Assembly: GCA_003484685.1 (NCBI GenBank) | Contig: DNBB01000009.1 | Span: 1 to 15,540, forward strand | Source: Candidatus Babelota bacterium | GTDB taxonomy: Bacteria > Babelota > Babeliae > Babelales > Babelaceae | Direction: 5' to 3' | DNA length: 15,540 nt | In this document: in pieces, positions 1 through 7,043 of the stretch | Layout of the letters: each line of letters begins with the position of its first letter | Position numbering within the stretch: the stretch's first letter is position 1 | Translations under genes and position numbers: made by a program | The notes under the pieces: model-generated | What the model saw: only the letters and a program-made list of their open reading frames with translations | Told to the model about the DNA's origin: nothing | The model's database searches: none

Positions 1-470
1 GCACCAAAAACCCGTACCAAACGCGCAAATTCTATAGAAAGTACTGAAGTGAAGAGGCCTGCGCCGGGTTCATTTACTTGAGTGAGACGATACGCAATTC
101 GACTAACACCAAAATTAAGCCAATTCGAATACGCAATGCTAACGACTCCAATGATGAGCGCCAATATGCCAAGAGGTCCCCAAGAAAAACCCTCTAGAAA
201 AGCAACAATCGGCTTGCAAGAAACAACCCCCATAGAACCCTGTTCTATGCCATCAATTAACTGATAACAAACCGCCACACTATCCAAGCCAACTAAACTC
301 AAGGTACCCAAAGCTATCAAAACTACCCCGCCAACAAAAAACATGAACTGGGCGATGGTATACAACATCCAACCCCAAAAAAAACGCATTAGCTGGTAGC
401 ATGAGAAGTTCCAAACAGCCTCAAGCTGCATCAAAAAATTTTTGCGCATATAATCCTCAAAAGTATTCAC
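1..470 (-). CDS. Integral membrane protein of unknown family, N-terminal part (runs off left edge)
   Basis: An open frame of about 156 codons runs from a GTG at 470 off the left edge with no stop. A strong AAAGGAG lies at 486-480, 9 nt before this GTG. An in-frame ATG at 449, preceded by GAGG at 5 nt, is the alternative start. The product begins VNTFEDYMRKNF and is rich in Trp, Phe and aliphatic residues. It has a long hydrophobic stretch at about residues 27-60 and a second at about 92-113 (GPLGILALIIGVVSIAY), so it crosses the inner membrane at least twice. No catalytic motif is visible. I do not recognise the family; the second hydrophobic stretch followed by an amphipathic segment is only loosely like small multi-pass membrane proteins such as DUF975. 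Its job cannot be inferred from the neighbours. Confidence 0.75.
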   Translation of the reverse strand, partial: MNTFEDYMRKNFLMQLEAVWNFSCYQLMRFFWGWMLYTIAQFMFFVGGVVLIALGTLSLVGLDSVAVCYQLIDGIEQGSMGVVSCKPIVAFLEGFSWGPLGILALIIGVVSIAYSNWLNFGVSRIAYRLTQVNEPGAGLFTSVLSIEFARLVRVFG

Positions 471-479
471 AAACAGACG

Positions 480-486
480 CTCCTTT
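480..486 (-). promoter_or_regulatory. Ribosome binding site (AAAGGAG) of the left-edge membrane protein
   Basis: The minus strand reads AAAGGAG here, 9 nt before GTG 470. It favours that GTG over the ATG seven codons further in. Confidence 0.5.
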
Positions 487-988
487 GTGCAGTGTAACTA
501 TGTTGTAGCAATATATCAGCAACTTTTACAATGATTGACGCAATGATGGCCCACCCTAAAAAATGCTCTATCCGCGGTACATAGGTATACGCAGGCACCC
601 CTCTGTCCGGAGTACACCAAAAAAATCAATTCGTTAGGATAAACTTAAAAAAATAGCATAAAAGCACCAACACCTTTGTTGCGCTTACTGCGCACGGCAT
701 CTACGTCCAGCAACTGCTATACTTTAATTACCATTGCCCGCGCGAATGTTATATCATCAATAGCAGCTCCATCGCGCAACATAATCAAACAAGAAGCCTC
801 AAATTATCGCTTGGCCAGAAAAAAAGAGTCGAGACCGCTCATGACGCGATTAAAAAACGCGAGTGGCAATTCCAATGGATAAGAACATACCCTTAAACCC
901 ACCAAACAACAACGGACGTAAACATACTAATGCACTAAATGAAAAAACTAGAAAAAAAGAAAAGAGGAACTAGAAAGAACAAAAAATA
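487..988. other. Gene-free stretch of about 500 bases
   Basis: Short open frames exist on both strands, but none has a good ribosome binding site, a recognisable motif or a bacterial-protein-like composition. The minus strand carries one frame, roughly 640-830, that is interrupted by TAA and TAG and could be a decayed gene. The part next to the tRNA cluster, about 935-988, is T-rich on the minus strand and may be where tRNA transcription ends, but I see no stable hairpin there. I could not match the stretch to RNase P RNA, tmRNA or SRP RNA by eye. Confidence 0.5.
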
Positions 989-1066
989 TGGCGTCCCCAG
1001 GGGGATTCGAACCCCCGTTTCCGCCGTGAAAGGGCGATGTCCTAGACCAGGCTAGACGATGGGGAC
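989..1066 (-). tRNA. tRNA-Glu (anticodon UUC)
   Basis: The minus strand folds as a complete tRNA. The acceptor stem GTCCCCA pairs with TGGGGAC, the discriminator is G, and the CCA end is encoded (989-991). The anticodon loop CTTTCAC has anticodon TTC, and the T arm has the usual GGTTCGAATCC. It closely resembles E. coli tRNA-Glu. It is the last of three tRNAs. The 34-base spacer upstream shows no good promoter, so it is probably co-transcribed with tRNA-Lys(UUU). Confidence 0.96.
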
Positions 1067-1100
1067 GCATATTAAATATCAAAAAAACCAGAATTTAATC

Positions 1101-1176
1101 TGGTGAGCCGCGTAGGACTCGAACCTACGACCCTCAGCTTAAAAGGCTGGTGCTCTACCAACTGAGCTAGCGGCTC
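1101..1176 (-). tRNA. tRNA-Lys (anticodon UUU)
   Basis: This is a 73-base body plus encoded CCA on the minus strand. The acceptor GAGCCGC pairs with GCGGCTC, the discriminator is A, and the D arm is GCTCAGTTGGTAGAGC. The anticodon loop CTTTTAA has anticodon TTT. It differs from the neighbouring tRNA-Lys(CUU) at only four positions. The outermost anticodon-stem pair (27-43) is C-A, a mismatch, where the CUU copy has A-U. A TTGACA-18-AATAAT promoter lies just upstream. Confidence 0.96.
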
Positions 1177-1188
1177 ACTCACTGTTTC

Positions 1189-1218
1189 ATTATTACGGAT
1201 ACAGGGGGTAAGTGTCAA
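1189..1218 (-). promoter_or_regulatory. Promoter of tRNA-Lys(UUU) and probably tRNA-Glu
   Basis: On the minus strand a perfect -35 TTGACA (1218-1213) is followed after 18 nt by AATAAT (1194-1189), a five-of-six match to the -10 consensus. Transcription would start near 1182, a few bases before the tRNA at 1176, which fits a tRNA promoter. Confidence 0.65.
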
Positions 1219-1288
1219 GCAAAAAATAGGTAAACCACGCAAAAATTTAACCGATGTCCTCACGCAATGAACATATTCAAAAGAAAAA

Positions 1289-1364
1289 TGGTGAGCCGCG
1301 TAGGGCTCGAACCTACGACCCACAGCTTAAGAGGCTGTTGCTCTACCAACTGAGCTAGCGGCTC
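1289..1364 (-). tRNA. tRNA-Lys (anticodon CUU)
   Basis: This is a complete minus-strand tRNA with the same acceptor, D arm and almost the same T arm as tRNA-Lys(UUU). The anticodon loop CTCTTAA has anticodon CTT. The anticodon stem ACAGC/GCTGT is fully paired, the discriminator is A and CCA is encoded. It decodes AAG only, complementing the UUU copy. Near-identity and adjacency point to a tandem duplication followed by a change of the wobble base. Confidence 0.96.
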
Positions 1365-1381
1365 ACTCACCATCCACCTTT

Positions 1382-1410
1382 AGTTTCTGCAATATCCCCA
1401 CACCTGTCAA
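1382..1410 (-). promoter_or_regulatory. Candidate promoter of tRNA-Lys(CUU)
   Basis: A perfect TTGACA on the minus strand (1410-1405) is followed after 17 nt by GAAACT, a weak -10 (three of six). Its position relative to the tRNA matches that of the better promoter before tRNA-Lys(UUU). The -10 is poor, so read-through from mgtE is also possible. Confidence 0.4.
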
Positions 1411-1455
1411 GAGCTATATCGTAAATATTAATTAAAAACTGTGTGTGGTCGTTTG

Positions 1456-2829
1456 TTACCCAAGGATAAGGCTGCTCACCTGACAAAAGATAAAGATACC
1501 AATGATATCCATCAGTGTCGCAAGAAGGGGCCCGGCGGAGTGCGCGGGGTCCATTTTAAACCAACGCAAAACAAAGGGGATGCAGCTCCCCATAATTGAG
1601 GAAACAAGCACAATAAAAAACAATGACAAACTTACCGCAATGCCACGCCAAAGATAGATACCTGAAAAGATAACCTCTCCCGCCATAAGGACGCGAAAGA
1701 ACGCCGCAAATGCAAGTACTGCAGCTAATACAAAAGCCATGCCAAGCTCTCGACGAACAAATCGCCAAATCGTTCGCCCTTCGAACTCCCCTGTGGCAAG
1801 TCCTTGAATTGCAAGCGCCGAAGTTTGACTACTCGCGTTACCACCAGTACTGATAAGCATCGTCAGAAAACGCGTCAAAAAGCCTGCAAGCAAAAGCTCA
1901 TAACGGCTAATAATAAAGCCAGAAACAGACTGCGCAAATAGAAGGATAATTAAAATAGCACCTCGCTGGGAAAACAGCTTCCAAAACGAAGTATCAAAGT
2001 ATGAATCCTTTATTGGACTCAACGATGCCATTCGATAAATATTCTCGCTCGACTCTTCTTCGAGAATGTCGATCAGGGAATCACCTGAAATCACCCCCAA
2101 AAAGGCGCCTTTTTTATCTACTACCGGAGCGGTCATCGCCTTATATCGCGTCATGCGTTGTGCTACGGTTTCGCGGTCTTCGTCCATGTGAACAACCACA
2201 TCTGGCTTGCGCAAAATCGACATTAAACGCGTTTTGGGTTTCATCAAAACTAAGTCTTCTAATTCAATATATCCGCGTAAACTTTCGTCGCGATCAACTA
2301 CATATAACTGTCGGTGTAGTGTGTTATCCGGCTGGATGCGCTGCAAAAACTGGATACTCTTTTCAACCGTAAAATCAGGCATCAACGTCAATACATTGGT
2401 TTCCATGTAACGCGCGACTGCATCTGGGGCCTGCTGAAGAACAACCAAAACCTGGTCCCGCTCCTCACGCTTAAGCAGGCGAAGGTTTTGGGCTAAATCT
2501 TCATCAGAAAGCTCATCAAAAAAGTCTGTTAACTCGTCAAAAGGTAAACGTAGCAAAAGTGCGCGCCGCTGCCGATCATCAAGATGCCCAAAATAAACAA
2601 CCTTACGCACCGGAGTAAGCTCTTGAAATAATGCAAGCTGTGTATCACTGTCAAACATTAAGAAGAGTTCGCGCGCGACATCCTCATCAAGCTCCAAAAG
2701 CAAATTTGCTATGTCTGCAGGGTGAAGCGAATACAATTGCGCCCGAATTGCTTTTCCGCGTTCGGTTACACCATCGATCACTTCGCCTAAATACTCATTG
2801 ACTGCGTCTAACAGGTCTTTATATTCCAC
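1456..2829 (-). CDS. mgtE: Magnesium transporter MgtE
   Basis: MgtE is an inner-membrane Mg2+ channel, closed when its cytosolic domains bind Mg2+. Counting from a TTG at 2847, the order is right for the family. An acidic helical N domain (about 35-135) contains LHPADIANLLLELDED. A CBS pair (about 150-265) contains APVVDKKGAFLGVISGDSL. A membrane domain (about 293-463) carries the signatures STGGNASSQTSALAIQGLATG (333-353 region) and DPAHSAGPLLATLMDIIG; Asp447 probably corresponds to the pore Asp432 of the Thermus protein. Length, about 460 residues, is normal. I place the start at GTG 2829, because GAGG lies 7 nt before it; GTG 2832 and TTG 2847 are in-frame alternatives. It is divergent to the pseudouridine synthase gene and followed by the tRNA cluster. 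No Mg2+-sensing leader is visible. Confidence 0.95.
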   Translation of the reverse strand: MEYKDLLDAVNEYLGEVIDGVTERGKAIRAQLYSLHPADIANLLLELDEDVARELFLMFDSDTQLALFQELTPVRKVVYFGHLDDRQRRALLLRLPFDELTDFFDELSDEDLAQNLRLLKREERDQVLVVLQQAPDAVARYMETNVLTLMPDFTVEKSIQFLQRIQPDNTLHRQLYVVDRDESLRGYIELEDLVLMKPKTRLMSILRKPDVVVHMDEDRETVAQRMTRYKAMTAPVVDKKGAFLGVISGDSLIDILEEESSENIYRMASLSPIKDSYFDTSFWKLFSQRGAILIILLFAQSVSGFIISRYELLLAGFLTRFLTMLISTGGNASSQTSALAIQGLATGEFEGRTIWRFVRRELGMAFVLAAVLAFAAFFRVLMAGEVIFSGIYLWRGIAVSLSLFFIVLVSSIMGSCIPFVLRWFKMDPAHSAGPLLATLMDIIGIFIFCQVSSLILG

Positions 2830-2901
2830 CACGCACCCTCTCACCAATAGCTACCTATTTGACATTCATCCTATAACGCCTAACCTTGAGAAGAGAATAC
2901 T

Positions 2902-2907
2902 ATTATA
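2902..2907 (-). promoter_or_regulatory. Candidate -10 box for mgtE in the divergent spacer
   Basis: A perfect TATAAT occurs on the minus strand about 75 bases before the mgtE start. No good -35 stands 16-18 nt upstream, the region there being A/T rich (TTTTTATCT). The same bases read TATTAT on the plus strand and could serve the divergent pseudouridine synthase gene. Confidence 0.3.
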
Positions 2908-2936
2908 AACAACTTTTTAGATAAAAAGATAAAAAA

Positions 2937-3893
2937 GTGAAACAGTTCTCGTTTTACTACCCAGAAAGCGCAATAGTCGGGGCTCGCCTTGATCATTTTC
3001 TGGCCCAACAACTTCCTCAATTTTCTCGAACGCGGATACAAGCAGCAATAACACGTGGCTTTGTCACCGTTAACCAACAAACACAACGTAAAGCAAGTAA
3101 ACTGCTTACTTCCGGCGACATGGTCACCTTTACTCTGCCCGAAAAAGCACCACGAAAACTGCCAAACCCCATGATTGCACAAGACTTTTTTTCGCAAAGC
3201 ACAATCCTTGAAGAAGCAGATTTTCTTATCATCAACAAGCCTGCAGGCCTGGTAACTCATCCTCCATCAGCAACAACTGATGAGGTTGCGCTCTCTGATC
3301 TACTTCATGCCGCTTATCCGCAAACCCAAGAAATTGGGGAAGAAGGGCGAGAAGGAATAGTCCATCGCCTTGATAAAGAGACATCGGGACTCATCATACT
3401 TGCAAAAACCCTTGCCGGATATCATGCATTGCGCGCTCTCTTTTGTTCGCGCAGTATACAAAAAACCTATATTGCGCTCGTTCAGGGGCATACCGATCGC
3501 ACCGGCACAATTCCCGTTCCCATTATGCGCGATCCATTAGACCCTAAAAAAATGATGGCCAGCTACACCGGTAACGGCGTAGAAGCGCAAACGCTGTTTA
3601 CCGCGCTGGCGTATGGCACTGATAGTAGCCTGGTTGCTGCTCAACCCAAAACCGGTCGCACACATCAAATTCGGGTACACTTTACCCACATGGGTCATCC
3701 GCTCCTTGGCGACACCCTGTATGGGCGCTCGCACCGCGTAATAAAGCGACATGCCCTCCATGCGCAACGGTTAGAGTTTATCTTCCAAGATAAAAAATTT
3801 GATGTGCGTTGCCCACTCCCTGAGGATATATGCGCATGCGCACGCTCTGAAGATATCTCATCACAAGCGCTTTCTCACCTAAGCAACCCTTAA
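2937..3893 (+). CDS. RluA/RluD-family 23S rRNA pseudouridine synthase
   Basis: Enzymes of this family isomerise uridines to pseudouridine in 23S rRNA or tRNA. An N-terminal S4 RNA-binding domain (about 14-75) shows GARLDHFLAQQLPQFSRTRIQ and a GDMV ending. The catalytic domain (about 90-310) has HRLDKETSG at 143-151, with Asp146 as the expected nucleophile, and the conserved KTGRTHQIRVH at 238-248. The S4 domain and 318-residue length resemble RluD (23S sites 1911/1915/1917) rather than short RluA, but the target cannot be fixed from sequence alone. The start is a GTG without a visible ribosome binding site; the S4 motif begins soon after, so a later start would damage the domain. The stop lies 10 bases before the next gene, whose ribosome binding site overlaps it. 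Confidence 0.92.
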   Translation: MKQFSFYYPESAIVGARLDHFLAQQLPQFSRTRIQAAITRGFVTVNQQTQRKASKLLTSGDMVTFTLPEKAPRKLPNPMIAQDFFSQSTILEEADFLIINKPAGLVTHPPSATTDEVALSDLLHAAYPQTQEIGEEGREGIVHRLDKETSGLIILAKTLAGYHALRALFCSRSIQKTYIALVQGHTDRTGTIPVPIMRDPLDPKKMMASYTGNGVEAQTLFTALAYGTDSSLVAAQPKTGRTHQIRVHFTHMGHPLLGDTLYGRSHRVIKRHALHAQRLEFIFQDKKFDVRCPLPEDICACARSEDISSQALSHLSNP

Positions 3894-3903
3894 AGGACCC
3901 CCT

Positions 3904-4833
3904 ATGGATAGCCTAGCACTTGCGACCATTTTTTCTGGTTATGCGTTCTTTGCCAGCGCTATTTCGGTCAACAAACTCGTCCTATTCTCGCTTCCTGCAT
4001 TCTTTTTTGTGGGCATACGCATGCTATTTTCGGGGATCACCCTTCTCTTTTTTCATGTACCTAATTCAAAAAACATACAAAAAAGCAATCTGCGCACTGA
4101 CATGGCAAATCTCCTTTTAATTGCTGCACTTACCACATTTATTCCCTCATGTCTTAAGGCATTTGGGATGCAACAGCTCAACTCATCACATGCGACACTC
4201 TTTGGGAGTCTTGACCCGTTTGTTACAGCAATTTATGCATACTTTTTGTGGGGCGAGCGAATAAACATACGGCAATTTTTGGGCATGTGTATTGCGTTCT
4301 TAGGCATTGTCTTTCTTATCACCATTACCAACCCAACGACACCAAGCTTTTTTACTCCACGCTGGTTATCTATCCCCGAAATCGCAACTATTGTATCAAT
4401 GATTATTAGCAGGTATGGCTGGATACGTGCCCAACGCATCCTTAAAAATGAACGGTATAAGCCAACGGAACTTAATGGCATCCTTATGACCATAAGCGGA
4501 ATCTATGCCTTGTCCTTTTCTCTACTTACCGAAAATTGGCACCGCATTATTTGGCCCACTAATCCCGCATTTTATGGTGTCTTGGCCTATGCAATTTTTG
4601 TTGGCAATATCATTGGGTATAGCGTCTATGGAGCACTCTTAAAAAAATATCCCATCACTCTGCTCTCATTATGTGGCCTTTCGGTGCCGCTATTTGTGCA
4701 CCTATTTGGGCCCCTCATCGTTGGCGAGCCACTTTCTCCCTACTTTCTTGTTGCATTGGCATTGGTCGCTGCAGGAACCTGGATTTTTATCACAAACAAA
4801 GCTAAAACCCCTCAAGCGGAAATAAACGCGTAA
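3904..4833 (+). CDS. EamA-type (drug/metabolite transporter superfamily) membrane protein
   Basis: This is a 309-residue inner-membrane protein with about ten hydrophobic segments in two EamA repeats (about 5-140 and 155-300). The first repeat ends in the typical LFGSLDPFVTAIYAYFLWGER followed by a Q-F-L-G-M helix. The second has the related LSVPLFVHLFGPLIVGEPL and a closing helix rich in Ala, Leu and Val. Members export or exchange small molecules such as amino acids, nucleotides or drugs; the substrate is not predictable here. The start ATG follows AAAGGA by about 6 nt, and this site overlaps the stop of the pseudouridine synthase gene, so the two are probably translated from one message. 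Its 3' end overlaps the convergent last gene of the sensory operon by 22 bases. Confidence 0.88.
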   Translation: MDSLALATIFSGYAFFASAISVNKLVLFSLPAFFFVGIRMLFSGITLLFFHVPNSKNIQKSNLRTDMANLLLIAALTTFIPSCLKAFGMQQLNSSHATLFGSLDPFVTAIYAYFLWGERINIRQFLGMCIAFLGIVFLITITNPTTPSFFTPRWLSIPEIATIVSMIISRYGWIRAQRILKNERYKPTELNGILMTISGIYALSFSLLTENWHRIIWPTNPAFYGVLAYAIFVGNIIGYSVYGALLKKYPITLLSLCGLSVPLFVHLFGPLIVGEPLSPYFLVALALVAAGTWIFITNKAKTPQAEINA

Positions 4834-7043
4834 CCCTTAGATGCCTTTTCAGCTCGATACAACCTTCCCTGATCCGTGATCCAAACGGGTCCTACAAAAG
4901 AACGTATTTGTTGGTCAAAAGGAGCACGATATCCAAGGAGCGTCTCATTATCAAGTTTTTCAAGCTGTTTTTTTATCGCTAACGCTGATAAATCTGGATA
5001 ACTCTTAGCCGCCGCTGCAATGTACAATGATGCAGCTACAAATCCCTCAACTGATGTAATACTTAAAGGATACCGATAGCGTTGCATTGCATACCGATAC
5101 TCGTTCATAAGTTTTCCATATCGACCACTAGGGGACTCAAAAGAACTTGCCTGCATAACTTGCACCCCCCAACGCGTAGCAAACTCATGAAAAATGTCCG
5201 TCGAAAAATCGATAGCAAAGAGATATTTACCCAATAAAAATCCAATACCAAGCCGATCGGCAAATCCACTTAGCTGTAATTGCGTTGAAATAAATAAGCC
5301 AATCGCTTCCGGATTAAATTCATTAAGCGTTGCCACATCCTGGACACTGGGGGTGTGCCCCCGCAAAATAGGAATTGTTTGGATGGCAGCATCCGAAAAA
5401 TGTTTTTGTAGATATGCTACCGCTGCCTGCGTTAAGGGAGCACCAAAGGAATCATCCTGATAAACAAAGGCAAAGCGCTTTACCCCATACACCTTGGCGA
5501 TTCGGTCAAGAAGTGGATATACCTCTTCCGCATACGAGTGACGTACATGTATCATGTTCTTTAGTGAGGAAATCCGAAACAGTGGACTACCCGTAGCCGG
5601 AAAAAATAGTACCAAGCCATCCTTTTCAACCAGAGGTACAATACGGCTTACTGTTGGTGACCCCATAGCCACTAACATGCTGTCTGCGCCAAACATAGAC
5701 CTAAAGATCGCGACATTACGCTCCATCAGCTCTGGTTCATACTGATCATCCAAAAAAACAGGCCGCAGTTTATATCCTGGTAACGCTTGTACAGCATTGG
5801 CACGCAAGCAACCTGCCTCAACACCCTCTTTTAAACCAACCCCCATGCTGCGCAAACCGCCAGTAAGCGCAACTGATGAGCACACAAACCATGGTTTTGT
5901 CTTCGTCAAAGCTTCACGCTCCGCTTTAGTCATCAATTCCTGTCCGTATGCAAGACTAAATGTATAGGTATCAGGTATAGAAACAGTTTTGGGAAATTCT
6001 TCAGAAACAATCGGCAAACGAGATAATTCTGCTCCAGTAATTGTGCTACAAGCGCATGATGAGCCGATATTAATCACGGCATAACAATCATTTTCCAAAA
6101 TACCTAATCGTGAATATACCGGCACAGGAGCCGAAAAGACATTCCACGTTGCCGTCCCCTTAACAAACTGGTCAAACACTAATCCCCGACCAGACACTGA
6201 ACGAAGCTGACGCAGTTCCCCGTGTACCAGTGCTACCGAATTTGGACTAGGGACAAAGTTATTCGGCAGTGCATGATGACTAATGACCATGCGGTCAGCA
6301 CTTTGTGCATGTTCACAAACAATGCCATCGCAGAGTTGGGCAAAAAAATTATTAATATCAACGGCAAGTGGCACAAAGTTTATATTCTTTTGCTCAAACG
6401 GCATGCCAACAAGACGGTTTAGAAACTCACGTGAAGCAAGAAACTGCTCCCAATAACCATCACGCTCCTGTCGCCCTCGCAACAAAATGACCGAACCATC
6501 GTTTTTATTTGAAAATTCAATGAGAAGGGGCAACAAAAAAAATCCATACGGAGAACGATTTACATAATCACCAAGAAACACAATTTTCAGGCGCGGATCA
6601 CGTATCTGCAGGTCTTCTGAAATAATCCCCTGGGAAAACCAATAGACGAGCAGTCGGGCAAAAGAATGGATTGCCCCATGCGCATCGCCAACCACCATGA
6701 TTCGGTCACCTTCTGCTATGGTTAGCTGTAAAAAAACCTCCCCTGATTGCTTTTGCAGGGGGCCAGATATTGCATGATAGCTTCTCAAGGATGTTAAAAA
6801 ATCAGCTTGTTTCATGGGGCCTATATCCAAGCCTAAATCGAGCAAAAAACGTCGCATCATGCACGATGCAAACATCTGGTCATAAATATGAGAAAAATTT
6901 GGATCAAGCCAACTTTCTTGACCAGTTGGCTGGGCATCTTCTTCAAGCTTTGAAGCTAAGTTGAAAACCTGTTTAACCGTTAGCGCACATCCAACATTGC
7001 AGAAAAAAATAGCCTGAATTAAAAAAACAGAAAAAATTCTCAT
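4812..7043 (-). CDS. Exported PPP-phosphatase-like / periplasmic binding protein fusion, copy 3
   Basis: This is a 743-residue protein with a signal peptide (about 1-20, cut likely after GCA), so it should act outside the inner membrane. A helical region (about 25-105, with ESWLDPNF) precedes a domain (about 110-345) with the PPP-phosphatase motifs in order: GDAHG 119-123, GDYVNRS 158-164 for GDYVDRG, RGRQE 189-193 for RGNHE, ISHHALP 254-260, and FSAPVPVY 303-310 for FSAPNYC. The C-terminal half (about 385-735) is a type I binding domain as in LivJ/LivK, with ALTGGLRSMG, LDDQYEP, GSPTVS, FPATGSP and YQDDSFG at 528-534. The Asn-His pair of motif III and the final motif His are missing, so catalysis is doubtful. 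Its start overlaps the preceding stop by four bases (ATGA). It ends convergent to and overlapping the EamA gene. No permease or ATPase is nearby. Confidence 0.85.
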   Translation of the reverse strand: MRIFSVFLIQAIFFCNVGCALTVKQVFNLASKLEEDAQPTGQESWLDPNFSHIYDQMFASCMMRRFLLDLGLDIGPMKQADFLTSLRSYHAISGPLQKQSGEVFLQLTIAEGDRIMVVGDAHGAIHSFARLLVYWFSQGIISEDLQIRDPRLKIVFLGDYVNRSPYGFFLLPLLIEFSNKNDGSVILLRGRQERDGYWEQFLASREFLNRLVGMPFEQKNINFVPLAVDINNFFAQLCDGIVCEHAQSADRMVISHHALPNNFVPSPNSVALVHGELRQLRSVSGRGLVFDQFVKGTATWNVFSAPVPVYSRLGILENDCYAVINIGSSCACSTITGAELSRLPIVSEEFPKTVSIPDTYTFSLAYGQELMTKAEREALTKTKPWFVCSSVALTGGLRSMGVGLKEGVEAGCLRANAVQALPGYKLRPVFLDDQYEPELMERNVAIFRSMFGADSMLVAMGSPTVSRIVPLVEKDGLVLFFPATGSPLFRISSLKNMIHVRHSYAEEVYPLLDRIAKVYGVKRFAFVYQDDSFGAPLTQAAVAYLQKHFSDAAIQTIPILRGHTPSVQDVATLNEFNPEAIGLFISTQLQLSGFADRLGIGFLLGKYLFAIDFSTDIFHEFATRWGVQVMQASSFESPSGRYGKLMNEYRYAMQRYRYPLSITSVEGFVAASLYIAAAAKSYPDLSALAIKKQLEKLDNETLLGYRAPFDQQIRSFVGPVWITDQGRLYRAEKASKGYAFISA

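Noticed and set aside
82..264. A 60-codon plus-strand frame at the left edge
   Set aside because: It lies antisense within the membrane protein frame, which has a strong ribosome site and clear membrane helices.
676..882. A 68-codon plus-strand frame beginning with TTG
   Set aside because: No ribosome binding site, odd composition, no motif, and it lies opposite a broken minus-strand frame of equal merit.
1398..1448. Inverted CCACAC/GTGTGG after mgtE as a terminator
   Set aside because: The stem is only six pairs with a loop of about 39 bases and no T run after it.
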